This document shows, piece after piece, positions 60,918-64,000 of a stretch of 64,000 nucleotides of DNA. A program made the position numbers and the translations under genes. The notes beneath the pieces are model-generated. The model saw only the letters and a list, made by a program, of their open reading frames with translations. It did no database searches and was not told the DNA's origin. The stretch comes from Streptomyces chromofuscus. Lineage in GTDB: Bacteria > Actinomycetota > Actinomycetes > Streptomycetales > Streptomycetaceae. Location: the NCBI RefSeq assembly GCF_015160875.1, contig NZ_CP063374.1, positions 3,534,001 through 3,598,000 on the forward strand, given 5' to 3'. Position 1 is the first letter of the stretch. Each line of letters begins with the position of its first letter.

Positions 60918-61652
60918 TCAGCGCTGGAGTACCGCGAACGACGCCCCCTGGCCGTCCGTGACCACTGCCACCGTGCCGTACGAGGTGTCGAAAGGTCCCG
61001 CCTGGATCCGGCCGCCGAGCCGGTTCACCTCGGTGAGCGTGGCCTCGCAGTCCTCCACCCCGAAATGGACGAGGAAGTGCGGCGGCATCTCGGCCGGGAA
61101 GATGTCGGTGAGCGGGGCGCGGCCGACGTCGGGCTCGGCGCCGGGCCCGAACAGCGCCTCGTGGAAGAGACCGCCGTAGAAGGCGTTGGCGGCGGCGGTG
61201 TCGCGGGTGTACAGCTCGGCCCAGACGAAGGCGCCGGGCTCGTGCCGCAGGCCGAAGCCCGCGTGGGTCCCCGGCTGCCACAGGCCGAACACCGCGCCCT
61301 CGGCGTCGGTGACCAGCGCGGCGACGCCCAGCTCGCCGACCGGCACCGGCGCGGTCACCACCTGCCCGCCCGCCGCCCTGATCCGCCCGGCGAGCGCCTC
61401 GGCGTCCGGCGTCGCGAAGTACACCGTCCAGACGGTGGGCAGCCGGCCGTCCGCCTTCTGCGCGAGCGCGGCGACAGGCTCGCCCTCGTGGTAGGCCCAC
61501 ACGGTGCCGCCGTACGACGGCTGGAAGGACCAGCCGAAGAGATCACCGTAGAACCGCTTGCCCGCCTCCACGTCGGCGAGCTGCGCGTCCACCCAGCACG
61601 GGACGCCCTCGGTGTACGCCGCTTCGCGCGCAGATGTGCTGTTTTCGGCCAT
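60918..61652 (-). CDS. VOC (glyoxalase/bleomycin resistance) family protein
   Basis: This 244-aa protein has two vicinal-oxygen-chelate modules: VPCWVDAQLADVEAGKRFYG, DLFGWSFQP then VTDAEGAVFGLWQPG; and PGAFVWAELYTRDTAAANAF, YGGLFHEAL then VTDGQGASFAVLQR. The fold often carries a metal site or binds small molecules. Possible roles are ring-cleavage, glyoxalase or resistance. The substrate is unknown. The gene lies between afsK and a TetR gene, divergent from the latter. Confidence 0.85.
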   Translation of the reverse strand: MAENSTSAREAAYTEGVPCWVDAQLADVEAGKRFYGDLFGWSFQPSYGGTVWAYHEGEPVAALAQKADGRLPTVWTVYFATPDAEALAGRIRAAGGQVVTAPVPVGELGVAALVTDAEGAVFGLWQPGTHAGFGLRHEPGAFVWAELYTRDTAAANAFYGGLFHEALFGPGAEPDVGRAPLTDIFPAEMPPHFLVHFGVEDCEATLTEVNRLGGRIQAGPFDTSYGTVAVVTDGQGASFAVLQR

Positions 61653-61774
61653 GCCGCCAAAGTAACGGTGCCGCCGACACCCCGCTCACCGGCCACACCA
61701 CGCTCCGTTTCCCCGTGCACCCCATTTGCAGTCGGCCGAATAGCGCTCCCATCACCCCTCGGTAAGCTGACGAC

Positions 61775-62422
61775 ATGACAGGACAAGTGCGTACCGTCGA
61801 CGGCCGCGTGGCCGGCCGGCGTGGGCAGGCGACGCGGCAGAAGCTGCTCGACTGCCTCAGTGAGATGCTCAGCTCCTCTCCCTACCGGGACGTCAAGGTC
61901 ATCGATGTCGCCAGGAAGGCGGGCACTTCGCCCGCGACCTTCTACCAGTACTTCCCGGACGTCGAGGGAGCCGTCCTGGAGATCGCCGAGCAAATGGCCG
62001 CCGAGGGCGCCGGTTTGACGGAACTGCTCGAAGGCCGCACCTGGGTCGGCAAGGCCGGCTGGCAGACCGCCCAGGAACTCGTCGACGGTTTCCTGGAGTT
62101 CTGGCGCAAGAACGACGCGATCCTGCGCGTCGTCGATCTCGGCGCCGCCGAGGGGGACAAGCGGTTCTACAAGATCCGCATGAAGATCCTGAACTCGGTG
62201 AACAACTCCCTGGTGGACGCCGTCACCGAACTCCAGTCCAAGGGCCGCGTCGACAAGGACGTGAACCCGGCGGCGATCGCCGGTTCCCTGGTCGCGATGC
62301 TCGCTGCGGTCGCCTCGCACCAGAAGGGCTTCACCAGCTGGGGCGTCAAGCAGGCCGAACTCAAGCCGAACCTGGCGCTGTTGGTGCATCTGGGCATCAC
62401 CGGCAAGAAGCCGAGCAGGTAG
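61775..62422 (+). CDS. TetR family transcriptional regulator
   Basis: This 215-aa regulator has an HTH (RRGQATRQKLLDCLSEMLSS, VIDVARKAGTSPATFYQYFP) and a large C-terminal domain (LGAAEGDKRFYKIRMKILNS, NPAAIAGSLVAMLAAVASHQ) of a type frequent near afsK in Streptomyces. Its divergent position to the VOC gene (gap 122 bases) suggests shared control. A hairpin ends the transcript at 62471. The ligand is unknown. Confidence 0.88.
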   Translation: MTGQVRTVDGRVAGRRGQATRQKLLDCLSEMLSSSPYRDVKVIDVARKAGTSPATFYQYFPDVEGAVLEIAEQMAAEGAGLTELLEGRTWVGKAGWQTAQELVDGFLEFWRKNDAILRVVDLGAAEGDKRFYKIRMKILNSVNNSLVDAVTELQSKGRVDKDVNPAAIAGSLVAMLAAVASHQKGFTSWGVKQAELKPNLALLVHLGITGKKPSR

Positions 62423-62470
62423 CCGCGGCGGCCCCCTTTCTCTCTTTCTTCTCGCACAAATCCTGTCAGG

Positions 62471-62504
62471 CAGGCGGTGGTCCACTCGGGTGGGCCACCG
62501 CCTG
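62471..62504. terminator. Hairpin between convergent genes
   Basis: CAGGCGGTGG and CCACCGCCTG with an inner CCA/TGG stem lie between the TetR gene and the convergent Lrp gene. Confidence 0.75.
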
Positions 62505-62511
62505 TCACGTA

Positions 62512-62964
62512 TCACGCCGGCAGCGGGCGGTCCTTGACCACGTGCTTCATCACCAGGGTGGAGGTGAGCCGCTGAACCCCCGGCAGCGTCGCGAGCCGCT
62601 CGTCGTACAGCCGCTGGAACGCGGCGAGGTCCGCGGTGGCCACCCGCAACAGGTAGTCCGGCTCCCCGAACAGCCGCTGCGCGTCCAGTACGTGCTCCAC
62701 CTCACCGACCGCCTTCTCGAACTCGGCGACCGTGTCCCGGTCCTCCTGGCGCATGGACACGAAGACCAGCGCCTCGAAGGTCAGCCCCACGGCACCCGGA
62801 TCGACCACCGCCCGGTATCCGCTGATCGCCCCCGACCGCTCCAGCTCCCGCAGCCGCCGGTGACACGGCGAGACGCTCAGCCGCACCCGCGCGGCCAGCT
62901 CGGTCACGGTCAGCCGCCCGTCCTGCTGCAGCTCGGCAAGAATCTTCCGGTCGATTGCGTCCAT
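62512..62964 (-). CDS. Lrp/AsnC family regulator
   Basis: This 150-aa regulator has an HTH (MDAIDRKILAELQQDGRLTV, TELAARVRLSVSPCHRRLRE) and a C-terminal RAM domain (LTFEALVFVSMRQEDRDTVA, VLDAQRLFGEPDYLLRVATA). It binds amino acids as ligands and forms octamers. It is divergent from a LysE-type exporter (gap 81 bases), the classical LysG/Lrp-exporter layout. It probably activates the exporter when an amino acid accumulates. Confidence 0.92.
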   Translation of the reverse strand: MDAIDRKILAELQQDGRLTVTELAARVRLSVSPCHRRLRELERSGAISGYRAVVDPGAVGLTFEALVFVSMRQEDRDTVAEFEKAVGEVEHVLDAQRLFGEPDYLLRVATADLAAFQRLYDERLATLPGVQRLTSTLVMKHVVKDRPLPA

Positions 62965-63045
62965 GGGAAAGATTCTCCCCGAGAAGCGGTGTCCACAGGA
63001 AAATTTCGGGAACACTTTCGGGCACTTCCTGACTAATCTCCCCCC

Positions 63046-63663
63046 ATGGACTCCGCGATCCTGCTCTCCTTCCTCGCCCTCGACCTGCTGCTGGTGTGCG
63101 TGCCGGGCGCGGACTGGGCGTATGTGATCTCGGCCGGTCTGCGCGACCGTTCGCCGGTCACGGCGGTGGCGGGCCTGGTCAGCGGCTACGCCCTGCACAC
63201 GGTGCTCGCGGCGGCCGGCCTGGCGGTCCTGGTGGCGGGATCGCCCGCCCTCCTCACCGCGCTGACGGTGGTGGGAGCGGCGTACCTGGTGTGGCTGGGG
63301 TGGGGCGTGCTGCGCCGGCCGGGCACCCCGCAGGCCGGTCACGCCCCGGCGTCCCGCGGCCGGGTCTTCCTGCGGGGCGCCGCGATCAGCGGCCTGAACC
63401 CCAAGGGGCTGCTGCTCTACCTCTCGGTGCTGCCGCAGTTCCTCGTCACGGACCACGCGCATCTGCCGGTACCGGCCCAGACGGTCGTCCTCGGGCTGTC
63501 GCACATGGCCTGCTGTGCGGCTGTCTACCTCGGCGTCGGATGCGCCGCGCGCGCGGTCCTGGGCGCGCGCCCGGCGGCGGCGCGGGCGGTGGCGCGGACG
63601 TCGGGGGCGGCGATGCTGGGGATCGGGGCGTTCCTCCTGGTGCAGCGGCTGGCGACGCTGTAG
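63046..63663 (+). CDS. LysE/RhtB family amino acid exporter
   Basis: This 205-aa inner membrane protein has six spans and family landmarks: LLVCVPGADWAYVISAGLRD (the conserved P-G-P/A region), AVAGLVSGYALHTVLAAAGL, GAAYLVWLGWGVLR, GRVFLRGAAISGLNPKGLLL (N-P-K) and LPQFLV. The substrate is an amino acid or related metabolite, to be identified by the adjacent Lrp-type regulator. Confidence 0.9.
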   Translation: MDSAILLSFLALDLLLVCVPGADWAYVISAGLRDRSPVTAVAGLVSGYALHTVLAAAGLAVLVAGSPALLTALTVVGAAYLVWLGWGVLRRPGTPQAGHAPASRGRVFLRGAAISGLNPKGLLLYLSVLPQFLVTDHAHLPVPAQTVVLGLSHMACCAAVYLGVGCAARAVLGARPAAARAVARTSGAAMLGIGAFLLVQRLATL

Positions 63664-63960
63664 CGGCCGGAGGGCCCGCACCGCCCGCTCTCCTCGGACG
63701 ATCCCGGCGCCCCGCCGGACGGCCGCCTCCACCCGCTCGAAGAGCAGCCCGCCGCCGGCCGCGCGCGCGAAGTACGGGGGGCGCCGCGCTCCCGGGTGAA
63801 AGCGAGCCCGCCGTGCGGCTGGACGCCGAGCCGCGGGCCACCCGAACTGCTCATGCCCGCCGACGTGTTCGACGGCGGGTCGCTGACGGAACAGCGGCCC
63901 TCCGGGTGGTGTTGTGGGGAAGAGGCTGTTCGACGACGACGCCGCTGGAGGCGATCCCCT
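63664..63960. other. Gap before the last gene
   Basis: Nearly 300 bases with several open but unconvincing frames. GGAGGCG near 63950 is the ribosome site of the last gene. Nothing else could be supported. Confidence 0.4.
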
Positions 63961-64000
63961 ATGGCACTGACCCGTGAGGAACGCGAGCAGTTCCTGGCCG
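63961..64000 (+). CDS. PPOX-class protein, start only
   Basis: ATG with GGAGGCG upstream, then MALTREEREQFLA, the usual first residues of streptomycete PPOX/F420-dependent split-barrel proteins (FMN or F420 binding). The gene runs past the window edge, so only 13 codons can be read. The family assignment rests on these residues and is therefore tentative. Confidence 0.5.
   Translation, partial: MALTREEREQFLA

Noticed and set aside
63515..63854. Open frames on both strands after the LysE gene
   Set aside because: They are arginine/alanine/proline-rich shadows typical of GC-rich noncoding DNA.
1..64000. CRISPR arrays
   Set aside because: The only tandem repeats are short (8-, 11- and 12-mers) or single duplications (29 bp, 61 bp), without spacer structure or cas genes.
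1..64000. Secondary-metabolite biosynthetic cluster
   Set aside because: No PKS, NRPS, terpene synthase or lanthipeptide genes are visible. The afs genes are regulators acting elsewhere.

Overview
The window is high-GC actinobacterial chromosome and almost certainly Streptomyces. Codon third positions are strongly G/C, GTG starts are common, and marker genes of the genus are present: hrdD, fbiC, the regulatory trio afsK/afsR/afsS, XRE (DUF5753)/DUF397 pairs, and secreted proteins of streptomycete type. No rRNA, CRISPR array, integrase gene or large biosynthetic cluster is visible.

Region 1 (1-10.4 kb) looks like core chromosome. It holds a TetR regulator cut by the left edge, the sigma factor gene hrdD with a textbook SigR-type promoter, a GNAT acetyltransferase, a LigB-type dioxygenase divergent from a MarR regulator, a DHA2 drug exporter behind a TetR repressor, a secreted M6-like metalloprotease, and a 554-aa protein made of two IclR regulators in tandem.

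Region 2 (10.4-18.6 kb) is a decayed genomic island at tRNA-Arg(CCU). The intact tRNA at 10417-10489 is followed by three degenerate copies of its 3' end, at 14341, 16173 and 18517. Two of these carry the same downstream hairpin. A fragment of a tRNA-Pro 3' end lies at 15133. The cargo between the copies is mostly broken: a frameshifted MFS exporter with a SUKH gene and a CGNR repressor, a start-less zinc-ribbon frame, an IS4-family transposase relic and a ferredoxin-reductase fragment. A Uma2-type gene and a small secreted protein remain intact. No integrase survives.

Region 3 (18.6-29 kb) is variable. It has a secreted alpha/beta hydrolase, several secreted proteins of unknown function including a tandem paralogous pair, a split lipoprotein gene, a truncated MFS gene, and two long stretches with no convincing gene.

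Region 4 (29-52.7 kb) returns to core-like content: glutathione peroxidase, a MerR regulator, two XRE/DUF397 modules, a GPP34 protein, a D-Ala-D-Ala carboxypeptidase with a huge acidic cytoplasmic arm, a membrane protein, a sodium:solute symporter, an ADP-ribosylglycohydrolase-fold protein that appears to lack its metal ligands, and an F420 neighbourhood. The F420 group is fbiC, an LLM-type F420 oxidoreductase, and a deazaflavin-dependent nitroreductase gene destroyed by an IS200/IS605 TnpB relic.

Region 5 (52.7-64 kb) carries the afsR-afsS-afsK global regulatory locus. AfsK phosphorylates AfsR, and AfsR activates afsS through a direct-repeat site still visible at 55941-55962. It also encodes a secreted phospholipase A2, a VOC protein, a TetR regulator, a divergent Lrp/LysE pair and the first codons of a PPOX-family protein. 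In S. coelicolor, as I recall its numbering, hrdD and afsR are more than a thousand genes apart, so their 50-kb proximity here suggests a rearrangement.
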